DNA of 64,000 nucleotides, from positions 62,001 to 126,000 of the forward strand of contig NZ_JAKIKR010000002.1 of the NCBI RefSeq assembly GCF_023284025.1, written 5' to 3'. Positions 46,926-56,274 of this stretch are shown in pieces (positions within the stretch are counted from its first letter, which is position 1; every line of letters begins with the position of its first letter). The position numbers were made by a program, and so were the translations under genes. The stretch comes from Shewanella abyssi. Its GTDB lineage: Bacteria; Pseudomonadota; Gammaproteobacteria; Enterobacterales; Shewanellaceae. A model generated the notes under the pieces. That model did not search any database. It was not told the DNA's origin and worked only from the letters and a program-made list of their open reading frames with translations.

Positions 46926-47435
46926 TTAAGGCCAGATCTCGATGGGAGTACCAGCGTCAATGGCACGCCATAATTCATCCATTTCAGTATTGGTCACAGC
47001 GATACAACCATCGGTCCAATTGTAATTTTGCGCCTCTTTTGGACTAAGGTTGGAGTTGGGGTTCTCACCATGGATCATGATTTGTCCTCCCGGCGAAATA
47101 CCTAAGGCATCCGCGCGTAAGCTGTCTTCATCATTAGGATAGGAGATATGAATTGAGCGATAGTAGGCACTGTCTAACTTTTTGTAATCCAGTAGGTAGC
47201 GGCCTTCTGGAGTGCGTTGGTCGCCCTCTGTTAGTTTGTGCCCTACGGGGTTATCGCCCATCGCTATTCGATAGGTTTTAAATATTTCACCTTGGCTTAA
47301 TAAGGATAAACTCGCTGTTGATTTGGTGACTATGACCAAATCGGCTTTGTTGCTAGCCAGTGCTAGGCTCGAAATTAGGCTACACAGCAGCAGTGTTACT
47401 TTTAACATCGAGAAACAGAAAAAACGCATGTACAA
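46926..47435 (-). CDS. L,D-transpeptidase family protein (YkuD domain)
   Basis: Protein of 169 residues with a signal peptide (hydrophobic core about 10-25, ending SSLALAS). The YkuD domain shows MIHGENPN (His) and TDGCIAVTN (catalytic Cys) spaced as in YafK-type members. Such proteins form or cut peptidoglycan or Braun-lipoprotein linkages in the periplasm. A second ATG at 47429 is possible. It is divergent from the K+ channel gene. Confidence 0.88.
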   Translation of the reverse strand: MYMRFFCFSMLKVTLLLCSLISSLALASNKADLVIVTKSTASLSLLSQGEIFKTYRIAMGDNPVGHKLTEGDQRTPEGRYLLDYKKLDSAYYRSIHISYPNDEDSLRADALGISPGGQIMIHGENPNSNLSPKEAQNYNWTDGCIAVTNTEMDELWRAIDAGTPIEIWP

Positions 47436-47565
47436 CCCTGAGCGTAACGCCCTTAGCTGGTGAATAATTTAGCTTATGTTACCTGAAAAACAGCTGATTG
47501 TTGATGGATCCGCTTAAGATTATTTTTGAGCTCTGCTTGTTTGCGTGTCACACTATACCCATCCA

Positions 47566-47596
47566 ACCTGTAGATGCAGGATTCAGTGGGAATTTA
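47566..47596 (+). repeat. 31-bp intergenic element, copy 2
   Basis: Second copy of the element at 44605-44635 (28 of 31 identical). It covers an upstream in-frame ATG (47574) of the ion-channel frame, which argues that this ATG is not the true start. Confidence 0.7.
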
Positions 47597-47627
47597 CAGC
47601 ACTTTATGGCAAGGAACAGCGGTCAAA

Positions 47628-48461
47628 ATGGTAAAAGAAACGGACACGGAAAGTTTATTTAAGCTTAAGCTTCGTCGAATAATTTTTGGCACTGATACCC
47701 CCGCGGGTCGCTTCTTCGATATCAGTTTGATTGTCTGTATTGTGATTAGCGTTGTGCTGGTTTTTCTTGATACCGTTGCCCATATCCATGAAAAATATGG
47801 TGATATTATCATTATATTGGAGTGGTGCTTTACCGTTATCTTTACCGTGGAATATCTACTGCGTTTATATTGCTCTGCCAGTCCTTTGAGCTACGCTAAA
47901 AGCTTTTATGGGGTAGTGGACCTATTATCGGTGCTTCCCACCTACTTGGCCTTAGTTTTTCCTGGTGCAAATTTCACCATGGTGATCCGGGTGCTAAGAC
48001 TGTTTAGAATTTTTAGAGTGTTCAAATTATTACGCTACTTAAGTGAAGGTAATATATTGCTGCGAGCCATGCGGCAATCGAGTCGTAAAGTGTTTATCTT
48101 TTTCTTTTCGGTCAGTTTAATCGTCGTAGTGCTAGGCTCAATCATGTATGTTGTTGAAGGTCCAAACAATGGCTTCAGTTCCATACCTAAATCCATTTAC
48201 TGGACCATAGTGACGATTACCACAGTGGGCTATGGCGATATTACCCCCGCGACGAGCTTAGGCCAGGCCATTGCTGCATTTACCATGTTATTGGGCTACT
48301 CCATTATTGCCATCCCAACCGGTATTTTAACCGCCGAAATATCCCAAGAGATTAGTAAGCATAGAGATCTACGCCGTTGCAGTAATTGTTTGAAAGTAGG
48401 TCACGAAAGCGGCGCACTGTATTGTGATAAATGTGGTAGTGAACTTGAAGCGGACATTTAG
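47628..48461 (+). CDS. Voltage-gated-type potassium channel with C-terminal zinc ribbon
   Basis: Ion transporter with a six-helix architecture. S4-like arginines appear in MVIRVLRLFRIFRVFKLLRY, and the selectivity filter is TTVGYGD. After S6 a short cytoplasmic tail ends in a four-cysteine zinc ribbon (CSNC...CDKCGSEL). The start at 47628 gives 277 residues and has AAGGA 12 bases upstream. An upstream ATG at 47574 lies inside a repeated intergenic element and has no ribosome-binding site. Confidence 0.88.
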   Translation: MVKETDTESLFKLKLRRIIFGTDTPAGRFFDISLIVCIVISVVLVFLDTVAHIHEKYGDIIIILEWCFTVIFTVEYLLRLYCSASPLSYAKSFYGVVDLLSVLPTYLALVFPGANFTMVIRVLRLFRIFRVFKLLRYLSEGNILLRAMRQSSRKVFIFFFSVSLIVVVLGSIMYVVEGPNNGFSSIPKSIYWTIVTITTVGYGDITPATSLGQAIAAFTMLLGYSIIAIPTGILTAEISQEISKHRDLRRCSNCLKVGHESGALYCDKCGSELEADI

Positions 48462-48562
48462 TGTTGCTTGAGTTAAGCGGATTTCGCCGATGACATTCAA
48501 AATAAAGTTACCCTAGATTAGAATCATAACGCATCAAAATTAACCACAGACTAAGAGGTTTT

Positions 48563-50098
48563 ATGGCTGTAGCCAAGTTTGTACAAGGATCTATTCTGCG
48601 TCATATATTAGTGATGAGCTCAACGGCCGCCGTTGGTATATCAGCGCTGTTTGTGGTCGATTTAATGGATATCTTTTTCCTGAGTTTATTAGGTGAACAA
48701 GAGCTTGCCGCAGCCGTGGGTTATGCCGGCACGATCTCATTTTTTACCACCTCTATTGGTATTGGATTATCCATTGCTTTAGGCGCATTAGTGTCCCGCG
48801 CTATTGGCGCAAAAGAAATAGAAAAAGCCAAACGGTTATTGCTTAATAGCGCCGTGGTGACGCTAGTCATCAGCGTGGTTGTTGCTATTTGTGTGTTCAT
48901 TTTTATTCCTGAGCTACTGGCTCTGGTGGGTGCCACAGGAAAAACGGCTGAGTTAGCCGCGAGTTACCTCTATATTTTAGTGCCTTCCATGCCGTTAATT
49001 TGCTTAGCAATGGCCCTTGGTAGTGCGTTAAGAGCCGTTGGCGATGCAAAACTGTCGATGATCTCAACCTTGGTTGGTGGCGGCGTTAACGCCGTTTTCG
49101 ACCCTATTTTTATCTTTATGTTTGCCATGGGCATAGAAGGCGCCGCCGTTGCTTCAGTTTTAGCGCGTTTAGCGGTATTGGTCGTGGCTGCGAGAGGGGT
49201 TATTGTTAAGCACAATCTATTTGGCCGCTTTAATAAAGAGCATTTTATTGCCGACTTGACGCCAATTTTTGCGATAGCTGGGCCTGCAATGCTAACCAAT
49301 GTTGCTACCCCTATTGGTAATGCGGTTGTCACCCGTGCCATTGCAGATTTTGGTGACAGTTATGTGGCGGGGTGGGCCGTTTTAGGACGCTTAATCCCTG
49401 TTTCATTTGGTATGATTTTCGCGCTCTCTGGTGCAGTGGGCCCGATTGTTGGACAAAATTATGGTGCGATGGAGTTTGGCCGGGTGAAGGAGTCATTAAC
49501 CCGTGCTATCCAGTTCTGTTGCGCCTATGTATTAGTGGTTTCGGTACTATTGTTTTTCAGCCGCAACCAGATCATTAGTGTGTTTGACATGAAGGGTGAT
49601 GCAGCAGAGTTGATACTATTTTTCTGCAGTTATATAGCGGTCTTTTTCATCTTCTCAGGGGTATTATTTGTTGCCAATGCGTCGTTTAATAACTTAGGCA
49701 AGGCCAAGTATTCAACGCTGTTCAACGTGGGAAAAGCAACGATAGGCACTATCCCGTTTGTGTATTTCGGAGCTCTGTGGGGCGGCGTTCATGGGGTACT
49801 TGTAGGCCAAGCTATTGGTTCAATCATCTTTGGTGTGCTTGGTGTATTAATGGCTTATCGCTTAGTGGATAAAGTAAGAGGTGTTGCTGAAAGACAGACT
49901 GAAACCACTGGCGCGTTTCAAACGACAGTCGCTGAGGTAACAAGTGAGTTTGATGAGGAACTCAGTTTAAGCAGTCAAAGCCCATTGTCTTCTTCATGTA
50001 CAAATATGGCCATGGTGACAGAGGAGCAAGATTGCGAAGCAAGTAATGAAATCGCTGAGCTTATTGGTGTAAAAGGAGAAGGGTCTTCAACCAAGTAA
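48563..50098 (+). CDS. MATE-family multidrug/cation antiporter
   Basis: Protein of 511 residues with about twelve membrane helices in two homologous halves, the hallmark of the MATE family (substrate/Na+ or H+ antiport). SSTAAVGISALFVVDLMDIFFLSLLGE opens the first half and GPAMLTNVATPIGNAV the second. The C-terminus after about residue 440 is a long hydrophilic, Ser/Glu-rich tail, unusual for NorM-type members. An AGAGG ribosome-binding site precedes the ATG. Confidence 0.9.
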   Translation: MAVAKFVQGSILRHILVMSSTAAVGISALFVVDLMDIFFLSLLGEQELAAAVGYAGTISFFTTSIGIGLSIALGALVSRAIGAKEIEKAKRLLLNSAVVTLVISVVVAICVFIFIPELLALVGATGKTAELAASYLYILVPSMPLICLAMALGSALRAVGDAKLSMISTLVGGGVNAVFDPIFIFMFAMGIEGAAVASVLARLAVLVVAARGVIVKHNLFGRFNKEHFIADLTPIFAIAGPAMLTNVATPIGNAVVTRAIADFGDSYVAGWAVLGRLIPVSFGMIFALSGAVGPIVGQNYGAMEFGRVKESLTRAIQFCCAYVLVVSVLLFFSRNQIISVFDMKGDAAELILFFCSYIAVFFIFSGVLFVANASFNNLGKAKYSTLFNVGKATIGTIPFVYFGALWGGVHGVLVGQAIGSIIFGVLGVLMAYRLVDKVRGVAERQTETTGAFQTTVAEVTSEFDEELSLSSQSPLSSSCTNMAMVTEEQDCEASNEIAELIGVKGEGSSTK

Positions 50099-50114
50099 GC
50101 TCAATAGCTTAAAA

Positions 50115-50136
50115 CAGCTGGCTAATTAGCCAGCTG
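50115..50136. terminator. 22-bp perfect palindrome, terminator for the minus-strand gene
   Basis: The palindrome CAGCTGGCTA-AT-TAGCCAGCTG is perfect. Read on the minus strand it is followed by TTTT, fitting a terminator for the DUF2986 gene, whose stop codon lies inside it. It may also end MATE transcription. Confidence 0.65.
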
Positions 50137-50341
50137 GAGTGGTGTCTACATCGTTAGCATCGATAGATACTTCAGCCTCGGTAGTGCTCTGTGCCGCTAA
50201 TTCTTCAGCTTCGAGTTTCGCTAAATTCTCAGCACGTTCAGCCTTGGATACGTATTTTTTGATCGTAGGTGGAGTGTGCTTATTAAGGCGAGCCTTAGCA
50301 CGCTTAGCCGTCATTTTGATCATTTTCTGTTTTTTGTTCAT
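50126..50341 (-). CDS. DUF2986 small basic protein
   Basis: Protein of 71 residues. The N-terminus MNKKQKMIKMTAKRAKARLN is strongly basic, followed by PPTIKKYVSKAERAENLAKLE and an acidic tail. This is the DUF2986 pattern found in Shewanella and Vibrio. Charge and size suggest RNA or ribosome association, but there is no direct evidence. It converges with the MATE gene. Confidence 0.85.
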   Translation of the reverse strand: MNKKQKMIKMTAKRAKARLNKHTPPTIKKYVSKAERAENLAKLEAEELAAQSTTEAEVSIDANDVDTTPAG

Positions 50342-50663
50342 GTGTTCTCTACGATGCGTCAGTCTAAGACAATTTTAGCGCATAATACGCCAAGCTTGAA
50401 ATCGGAAACGGATTTTACCTTAAACCACACATCTTGGCTACTGCACCTCATAAGTTACTCCATTGAAGCATAGCCAGCCTTTACTTTGACAAGGCTGTAG
50501 CGCTGTTACTTTTTGCATGATTAAAGTCACGGTTCAAGAGCTAGGTGCCAGCGATTGAATGTTGAGTCTGCTAAAATGAGCCATTACTCAGGCGCTACCT
50601 AGGTCAATGGTTTTCTGTAACTGAGCATCGTGATTTGATATTCGCCCCCCCTAAAGGACTCTA
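50342..50663. other. Intergenic region upstream of yqfB
   Basis: This 322-base region holds a perfect 7-bp inverted repeat CAGCCTT / AAGGCTG with a 9-base loop (50475-50497), without a T-run. The rest shows no clear gene. The yqfB start lacks a strong ribosome-binding site (AAAGGA about 8 bases upstream). Confidence 0.4.
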
Positions 50664-50969
50664 ATGGAAACACTGACTTTTTTTCAGCGATTTGAAACTG
50701 ATATTTTGGCTGGCCGCAAAACAATTACCTTAAGGGATCAGGCCGAGTCTCATTATCAGGCGGGTCAACAGGTTAAACTGGCGAATTTGGAAAGTGGTCG
50801 TTGTTATGGCCAAGCATTGATTTTATCGGTTGAATGGGTTGATTTCGACCAGCTTAATCAACAGCATGCAGTGCAAGAAAACATGTCTCTAAATGAACTT
50901 AAAAGCTTGATTAGAGAGATCTACCCAGCAATCACTCAACTGTATCAAATCGAATTTAAGCTTATTTAA
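50664..50969 (+). CDS. yqfB: N4-acetylcytidine amidohydrolase, ASCH domain
   Basis: Protein of 101 residues. The ASCH-domain pattern is clear: FFQRFETDILAGRKTITLRD, carrying the Lys/Arg cluster and Thr of the YqfB active site, then GRCYGQALILSVEWV. E. coli YqfB hydrolyses N4-acetylcytidine to cytidine and acetate. It stands alone upstream of the TetR-controlled efflux operon. Confidence 0.88.
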   Translation: METLTFFQRFETDILAGRKTITLRDQAESHYQAGQQVKLANLESGRCYGQALILSVEWVDFDQLNQQHAVQENMSLNELKSLIREIYPAITQLYQIEFKLI

Positions 50970-50992
50970 CCATAGGCTTAATCCAGCTTCAT

Positions 50993-51019
50993 TTATTCAA
51001 AAGTATGACTTTTGAATAA
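50993..51019. promoter_or_regulatory. Inverted repeat, candidate TetR operator 1
   Basis: A 12-bp perfect inverted repeat (TTATTCAAAAGT - ATG - ACTTTTGAATAA). It shares the TTATTC...GAATAA ends with the repeat at 51057-51084. It could instead be a hairpin after yqfB, but no T-run follows. Confidence 0.5.
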
Positions 51020-51056
51020 CGATAAATCATGCAATAGCGTACAGCAGCAAGTAGAC

Positions 51057-51084
51057 TTAGCATTATTCGAGTGAATAACGCTAA
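51057..51084. promoter_or_regulatory. Inverted repeat, candidate TetR operator 2
   Basis: TTAGCATTATTC - GAGT - GAATAACGCTAA is symmetrical at 11 of 12 positions and ends 11 bases before the TetR start codon, so a bound protein would block the promoter or start. It fits autoregulation of the efflux operon. Confidence 0.55.
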
Positions 51085-51095
51085 GTTGAACCTTC

Positions 51096-51707
51096 ATGAC
51101 AGATCAAAAAAGTGAATCTGCCACCCAAGTACGCGACAGTCTTATCCGCGCAGCACGTATCTGCTTTATCGCTTCAGATTACGACAAGGTGAGCATTCGC
51201 CAAATCGCAGAGGTAGCCGGGGTTAATATGGCGATGATCCGCTACTATTTCGGTAATAAACTTGGTCTTTTTGAAGCTATGGTCGCCGAGTTCATTTTAC
51301 CGGTTCTACAGCGTAAAAAGACGATGCAGAAAAACGGCGAGCCGTTTAGCCCAGCGGACCTTATGGCTGACTTTTACCAGAGAACGATTGCAACGCCTGA
51401 TTTTCCACGTTTTCTATTTCGGCTAATGAGTACAGAGCATTCAAATGAGGCTAAAGAAGTTATTTTGAAGCTGTTTAGCCCACTAACCGAATTGACGCCA
51501 ATGCCTGAGTCACTATTAGACAAATGCTCTGATATTGATCCCTTGTTGGTTAAAATGTCGATGATGAGCCTAATGATCTTTCCGTTTGTGATCCCCAAAG
51601 CGATGGCCGAGCTACATGGGTTTGAGTTAGATGGCGATTTTTATCAAAGACTAGCAAAACATAATATTAAGTTACTCGAGCATGGTTTATTTGGAGAGCA
51701 AGACTGA
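51096..51707 (+). CDS. TetR/AcrR-family repressor of the RND efflux operon
   Basis: Protein of 203 residues. The N-terminal helix-turn-helix (about 12-58) reads IRAARICFIASDYDKVSIRQIAEVAGVNMAMIRYYFGNK. The helical C-terminal ligand domain has the TetR_C-like segment found in regulators next to HlyD/RND pairs. Its stop overlaps the adaptor start (TGATG), so regulator and pump form one operon. Confidence 0.92.
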   Translation: MTDQKSESATQVRDSLIRAARICFIASDYDKVSIRQIAEVAGVNMAMIRYYFGNKLGLFEAMVAEFILPVLQRKKTMQKNGEPFSPADLMADFYQRTIATPDFPRFLFRLMSTEHSNEAKEVILKLFSPLTELTPMPESLLDKCSDIDPLLVKMSMMSLMIFPFVIPKAMAELHGFELDGDFYQRLAKHNIKLLEHGLFGEQD

Positions 51708-53047
51708 TGGATGTAATTAAAGGTAAACGTTGGTATTTTTTCCCTGCTGTCGGCATCGGTGTAGTAACGCTATTGATGGTCATCATGTTTAAAGGACATC
51801 CGCCTTTAGAGGAGCAGTCAGAGCCAAGTAAACTGGTAGAAGTAGTACAACTTCACAAAAGTTCGCTGGTTGCCCAAGTCGATGCATTTGGCCGTGTTTC
51901 ACCTAAAGTAAAGTGGCAACTGTTACCTGAGGTGGGTGGGAAAGTTGTTTATAAGCATCCTGATTTAGCGGTGGGAAAAATGTTGCCTGAAGGCACATTA
52001 TTGTTATCGATAGACCCTTTAGATTACCAAATTCGTTTAGCACAGGCACAAGCCGATAGAAAAGCGCTTCAAGGCCAACTGGCAGGCAAAGCGCTGCAAC
52101 TAGAAAACCTGCAGCTGTCTTTAGATATTGAAACTAACCGTTATGAATTAGTGCAGTCAGATCTAAAACGTAAACAAACGCTGCGTAAAAAGAACCTCAT
52201 CTCGCAATCTGAACTCGACGGTGAACGGCAGAACTTACTCGCGCAAAAGCAAAAAATTCAAGACTTGAATAACAGTTTGAACCTGATGCCTAATGAAACT
52301 GAGATCCTGCAAGCGCAGCTATTACAAGCGGCTGCAGGTGAAGATGAAGCCCAAAGCCAGCTGGATAAGACTCAAATCCGTCAGCCTTTCGAAGGGCGAG
52401 TAGCAGAAGTCAACGTCGAGAACAACCAAGTGGTGTCGCCTCAGCAAGTGCTAGCGAGGATCAATGGCACTGAGATAATGGAAGTTGAAGCGCAACTATC
52501 ACTGGCTGATTTGATGACGCTGATGAAAACAGTCGATAATCCCAACGGACTCAACAACCAATTGCCTAGAGCCGAAGCGTTGGGGCTTAGCGGGGAAATT
52601 ACCCTGAAAAGTTCGGCGTATAGCTTTAGCTGGCCGGCAAAAATAAGTCGTATCGGTGAGACCGTTGATCCCACTTTGGCAACCGTCAGCGTGGTGCTGC
52701 AAGTAGAGCAGCAATATCGGCAACTCAAAATTGGTCAGTCGCCACCATTAGTCAATGGCATGTTTGTTAGCGCGCGGATTAAAGGTCTTGTTAAAGACTA
52801 TTGGATGGTGCCAGAACGTGCTCTACATGGTAATAAGATGTACTTAATGGATAGCGATAATAGGTTGCAGCTTATTGACGTGCAAGTACTGTTTCGTCAA
52901 GAAGGACAGGCAGCAGTGCAAGGAAAGTTCAATGACAACATGCGCCTAGTGTTAACTGATATTATTCCGGCGGTCAGCGGAATGGCACTACGAGTTGAAT
53001 CTGCTGTCACCGAAGCTGGCAGCGAAGATAGCGAGGCAGCACAGTGA
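51707..53047 (+). CDS. RND efflux periplasmic adaptor (HlyD/MFP family)
   Basis: Membrane-fusion protein of 446 residues. An N-terminal anchor helix (about 11-30) is followed by a lipoyl/beta-barrel region, a long coiled-coil hairpin (about 105-235, ALQGQLAGKALQLENLQLSL...), and the barrel segment KTQIRQPFEGRVAEVNVENNQVV. It links the inner-membrane pump to an outer-membrane channel. It overlaps both neighbours by 1-4 bases. No outer-membrane factor gene is present. Confidence 0.93.
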   Translation: MDVIKGKRWYFFPAVGIGVVTLLMVIMFKGHPPLEEQSEPSKLVEVVQLHKSSLVAQVDAFGRVSPKVKWQLLPEVGGKVVYKHPDLAVGKMLPEGTLLLSIDPLDYQIRLAQAQADRKALQGQLAGKALQLENLQLSLDIETNRYELVQSDLKRKQTLRKKNLISQSELDGERQNLLAQKQKIQDLNNSLNLMPNETEILQAQLLQAAAGEDEAQSQLDKTQIRQPFEGRVAEVNVENNQVVSPQQVLARINGTEIMEVEAQLSLADLMTLMKTVDNPNGLNNQLPRAEALGLSGEITLKSSAYSFSWPAKISRIGETVDPTLATVSVVLQVEQQYRQLKIGQSPPLVNGMFVSARIKGLVKDYWMVPERALHGNKMYLMDSDNRLQLIDVQVLFRQEGQAAVQGKFNDNMRLVLTDIIPAVSGMALRVESAVTEAGSEDSEAAQ

Positions 53048-56000
53048 TTGGATTTTTTGTACGTCACCGTACAGCAACCCATTTGCTGATGTTGGCGCTA
53101 ATTATTCTCGGCATTAAGGCGCTACCAGAACTTAAACGGGAAACTTTCCCGGAGTTTTCACCCAGCTATATTATTGCACAAGTGGTGTTGCCAGGCGCCT
53201 CGCCGCAAGATGTGGAAGAGAACCTTTGTCTGCGTATGGAAGATGCTGTGGACAGCTTAGGGAGTATTATTGAAACCAAGTGTGACGCGTTAGAAGGCGT
53301 CGCTCGAATGACGCTAAAACTAGATGATAAAGCCGATCTTGGTCGTAACTTGGTTGACGTACAGACTAAAATATCAGCCATTAAAGATTTTCCAGCAGAA
53401 ATTGAGCCGCCGATTGTAGAGGAGCTTGATTTCAGCGAACCGATCATCGATATCGCGCTGTCAGCCTCAACCAGCAAACCAGAACTGAAAGCGTATGCAG
53501 AGGATCTTAAGCGCCGCTTAAAGCTTGATACCAGCATACGACAAGTTGAAATCGCAGGCTTTTCTCAGCACCAGCTGTTGGTTGAAATATCACTCGACTC
53601 ACTTAAACGCCTGGGCATGAGTGTGGCCGATGTTGCCACTCAGATTGAGCAGCAAAATGTACAACTTCCCAGCGGCACGCTAGAAACGGCCAGTAAAAAT
53701 ATACTGATTCGATTTGACCAGCGTGAAGTTGAGCCTGAAAAACTGGCCAACATTGTTATACGCTCTAACGCTCAAGGCGGTGTGGTGCGACTAGGTGATA
53801 TTGCCAAGATCAGCGACCGCTTTGAGTTGGATGAAGAGCAGATCCGATTTGATGGCGAATCGGCGGCTATTTTGACTGTATTTAAAAACAAATCGCAAGA
53901 TTCACTCAGATTAAAACAGGAAGTGATCAGCTTTTTGGATGCAGAGAAACTGCGCACACCCAATGGGATCAGTCTAAACACCTCAAATGACCTGAGCTCA
54001 CTATTGTGGGACCGCTTAACCATGCTACTGAAAAATGGTTGGCAGGGGGTGGTGCTGGTCTTTTTGTGTATGTGGTTGTTCTTTAATTTGCGTTATTCGT
54101 TTTGGGTTGCCATGGGTTTGCCTGTGGCCTTTATGGGTAGCTTGTTTTTTATGGCACAAGTGGGTTTAACCATTAACATCATGACGCTGGTGGCCTTTTT
54201 GATGGCAATCGGCATCATGATGGATGATGCCATCGTCATTGCCGAATCCATCGCCTCGCATATTGAGCGTGGCATGGATAAAACCGAAGCGGTTATCCAA
54301 GGGGTTAAGCGGGTGTTACCGGGGGTGATCTCCTCATTCTTAACGACAGTATTTATCTTCTCCAGTATCGCCTTTATGGAAGGCGACATGGGTAAAGTGT
54401 TGCGAGTGGTACCGCAAACCTTATTGCTTATCTTAAGCGTCAGCTTGGTGGAGGCCTTCTTGATTTTACCGAATCATCTCGCCCACGCTGCCCAAGGAAA
54501 AGAGCGTGAAACCAGTCACTTTAAGGCCGAATTTAACCGCCGCTTTGAGCAATTTAGAACCGTGCAATTAGTTGCCGCCGTTGAATGGGTTATCGCTTGG
54601 CGTTACGCCTTTATGGGGGCGGTGATTAGTCTATTGCTGGTGTCGGTTTCTTTAGCTGCCGGTGGCATGGTCAAATTTATTGGTTTCCCTGAGCTTGATG
54701 GTGACGTGGCAGAAGCGCGCATTATCTTGCCACCGGGTTCAACGTTGGAACAAACCGAACGGGTGGTGGCACGGGTGGTCAGTGTGGCAAAATCACTGGA
54801 TGATAAATACAGTGAGCTAGAGGATGGCCAAAGGTTAATACAGCACATCACTGAGCGATTTAACTTTAATGCAGATGCTAACGAAAGTGGCTCCCATGTG
54901 GCGACGGTGAAGATTGATTTACTGAGCGCAGAGGTGCGTCAAACTCTCATCAACACCTTTATTCGTGAGTGGGAGCGGGGCGTGGGTGAACTCGTTGACC
55001 CAATTGCGATTGTTTATAAGCAAGCGTCTATGGGGCCAGCAGGTAGAGCGATAGATATTCGTTTGCGTGGTGATGACTTGCATCAACTTAAATCGGCTTC
55101 AATTGAAGTACAGCGATACATTCAAGCGTTTAATGGCGTGTCAGGTGTTTTGGACAGCATGCGTCCGGGTAAATCAGAGATATTAATGACGCTGAAACCA
55201 GGGGCTGAGGCCTTTGGGGTTAACGGCATGATGTTAGCCAGTCAGTTACGTGGAGCTTATTTCCACCAAACGGCCGATTACATTCAGGTTGGGCCCGAGA
55301 GTATTCAGATTGACGTGCAGCTTGATAAGACAGATGCGGCAAAACTGGAAAACTTGGCCAATTTCCCCATTACGCTGAGTGCGTCAGGCGAGCAAGTGCC
55401 GCTATCGGCAGTAGCCAATTTTGAATGGCAGCGCAACTACGTCAAGATCTCCCGTCTCGACGGTATGCGTTTTGTCACCATTACGGCCGAAGTGGATAGC
55501 CACTTAGCCAATGGTGGGGAGATCAACAATGCCTTTAAGTCTGAGTTATTACCTGAGTTACTCAAACGTTACCCGGGAATTAGGGTCAGCTTTGAGGGGG
55601 AAGTCAAAGAGAGTGCCACAACCCAAAACTCAATGGCATCGGGTTTTATTTTAGGTTTGCTGGGCGTATTTGCCATCTTGAGCTTACAGTTCAAAAGCTA
55701 CCTTGAGCCACTCGTGGTGATGGCAGTGATCCCACTAGGACTAATCGGGGTGTTTTGGGGACATCTATTACTTGGGTTTTCACTCAGCATGCCTTCGATA
55801 ATGGGCTTTGTGGCACTATCTGGCGTGGTGGTGAATGATTCCATCTTACTGGTGCAATATATTCGATTCCATGTAGAAGAGGGGCAAACGGTGCACCAAG
55901 CCGTAGTTAGTGCCAGTAAAGAACGTTTTAGAGCGGTATTTATTACCTCTTTAACGACCGCTGCAGGCATGTTGCCGCTGCTACTTGAAACCAGTATTCA

Positions 56001-56154
56001 AGCGCAAGTGTTACAACCACTGGTGGTGTCGATGGTATTTGGTATTTTTGCGTCAACAGCCTTAGTGTTGTTTATGGTGCCGGCCTGTTACGCAATACTC
56101 GAAGATTTTGGCAAAGTGAGTTTTAGTACTAAAGGTAATGAGCTAAAAGCATAA
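53044..56154 (+). CDS. RND-family efflux pump permease
   Basis: Protein of 1036 residues with a GTG start overlapping the adaptor stop (GTGA). The twelve-helix AcrB/MdtB-like topology has two large periplasmic loops. TM4 carries IGIMMDDAIVIAESIASHIERG, with the acidic pair for proton relay. The second half has GFVALSGVVVNDSILLVQY. It is probably an AcrD/heavy-metal or drug exporter; the substrate cannot be told from sequence alone. Confidence 0.94.
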   Translation: MIGFFVRHRTATHLLMLALIILGIKALPELKRETFPEFSPSYIIAQVVLPGASPQDVEENLCLRMEDAVDSLGSIIETKCDALEGVARMTLKLDDKADLGRNLVDVQTKISAIKDFPAEIEPPIVEELDFSEPIIDIALSASTSKPELKAYAEDLKRRLKLDTSIRQVEIAGFSQHQLLVEISLDSLKRLGMSVADVATQIEQQNVQLPSGTLETASKNILIRFDQREVEPEKLANIVIRSNAQGGVVRLGDIAKISDRFELDEEQIRFDGESAAILTVFKNKSQDSLRLKQEVISFLDAEKLRTPNGISLNTSNDLSSLLWDRLTMLLKNGWQGVVLVFLCMWLFFNLRYSFWVAMGLPVAFMGSLFFMAQVGLTINIMTLVAFLMAIGIMMDDAIVIAESIASHIERGMDKTEAVIQGVKRVLPGVISSFLTTVFIFSSIAFMEGDMGKVLRVVPQTLLLILSVSLVEAFLILPNHLAHAAQGKERETSHFKAEFNRRFEQFRTVQLVAAVEWVIAWRYAFMGAVISLLLVSVSLAAGGMVKFIGFPELDGDVAEARIILPPGSTLEQTERVVARVVSVAKSLDDKYSELEDGQRLIQHITERFNFNADANESGSHVATVKIDLLSAEVRQTLINTFIREWERGVGELVDPIAIVYKQASMGPAGRAIDIRLRGDDLHQLKSASIEVQRYIQAFNGVSGVLDSMRPGKSEILMTLKPGAEAFGVNGMMLASQLRGAYFHQTADYIQVGPESIQIDVQLDKTDAAKLENLANFPITLSASGEQVPLSAVANFEWQRNYVKISRLDGMRFVTITAEVDSHLANGGEINNAFKSELLPELLKRYPGIRVSFEGEVKESATTQNSMASGFILGLLGVFAILSLQFKSYLEPLVVMAVIPLGLIGVFWGHLLLGFSLSMPSIMGFVALSGVVVNDSILLVQYIRFHVEEGQTVHQAVVSASKERFRAVFITSLTTAAGMLPLLLETSIQAQVLQPLVVSMVFGIFASTALVLFMVPACYAILEDFGKVSFSTKGNELKA

Positions 56155-56173
56155 AACTGTATAGCACAGCATG

Positions 56174-56195
56174 AAGGGCTTCAATTGAGGCCCTT
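56174..56195 (+). terminator. Probable terminator of the efflux operon
   Basis: The nearly palindromic AAGGGC-TTCAATTGAG-GCCCTT has a compact stem of about 11 pairs counting one wobble, followed by TTAA. The T-run is weak. Confidence 0.55.
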
Positions 56196-56274
56196 TAACG
56201 TTTAGATCTAAATGAGCTGAGATCGAGAGTTCAACATGCTCGACGTTAGCATATCGATAACTGGCCAGGGTCGA

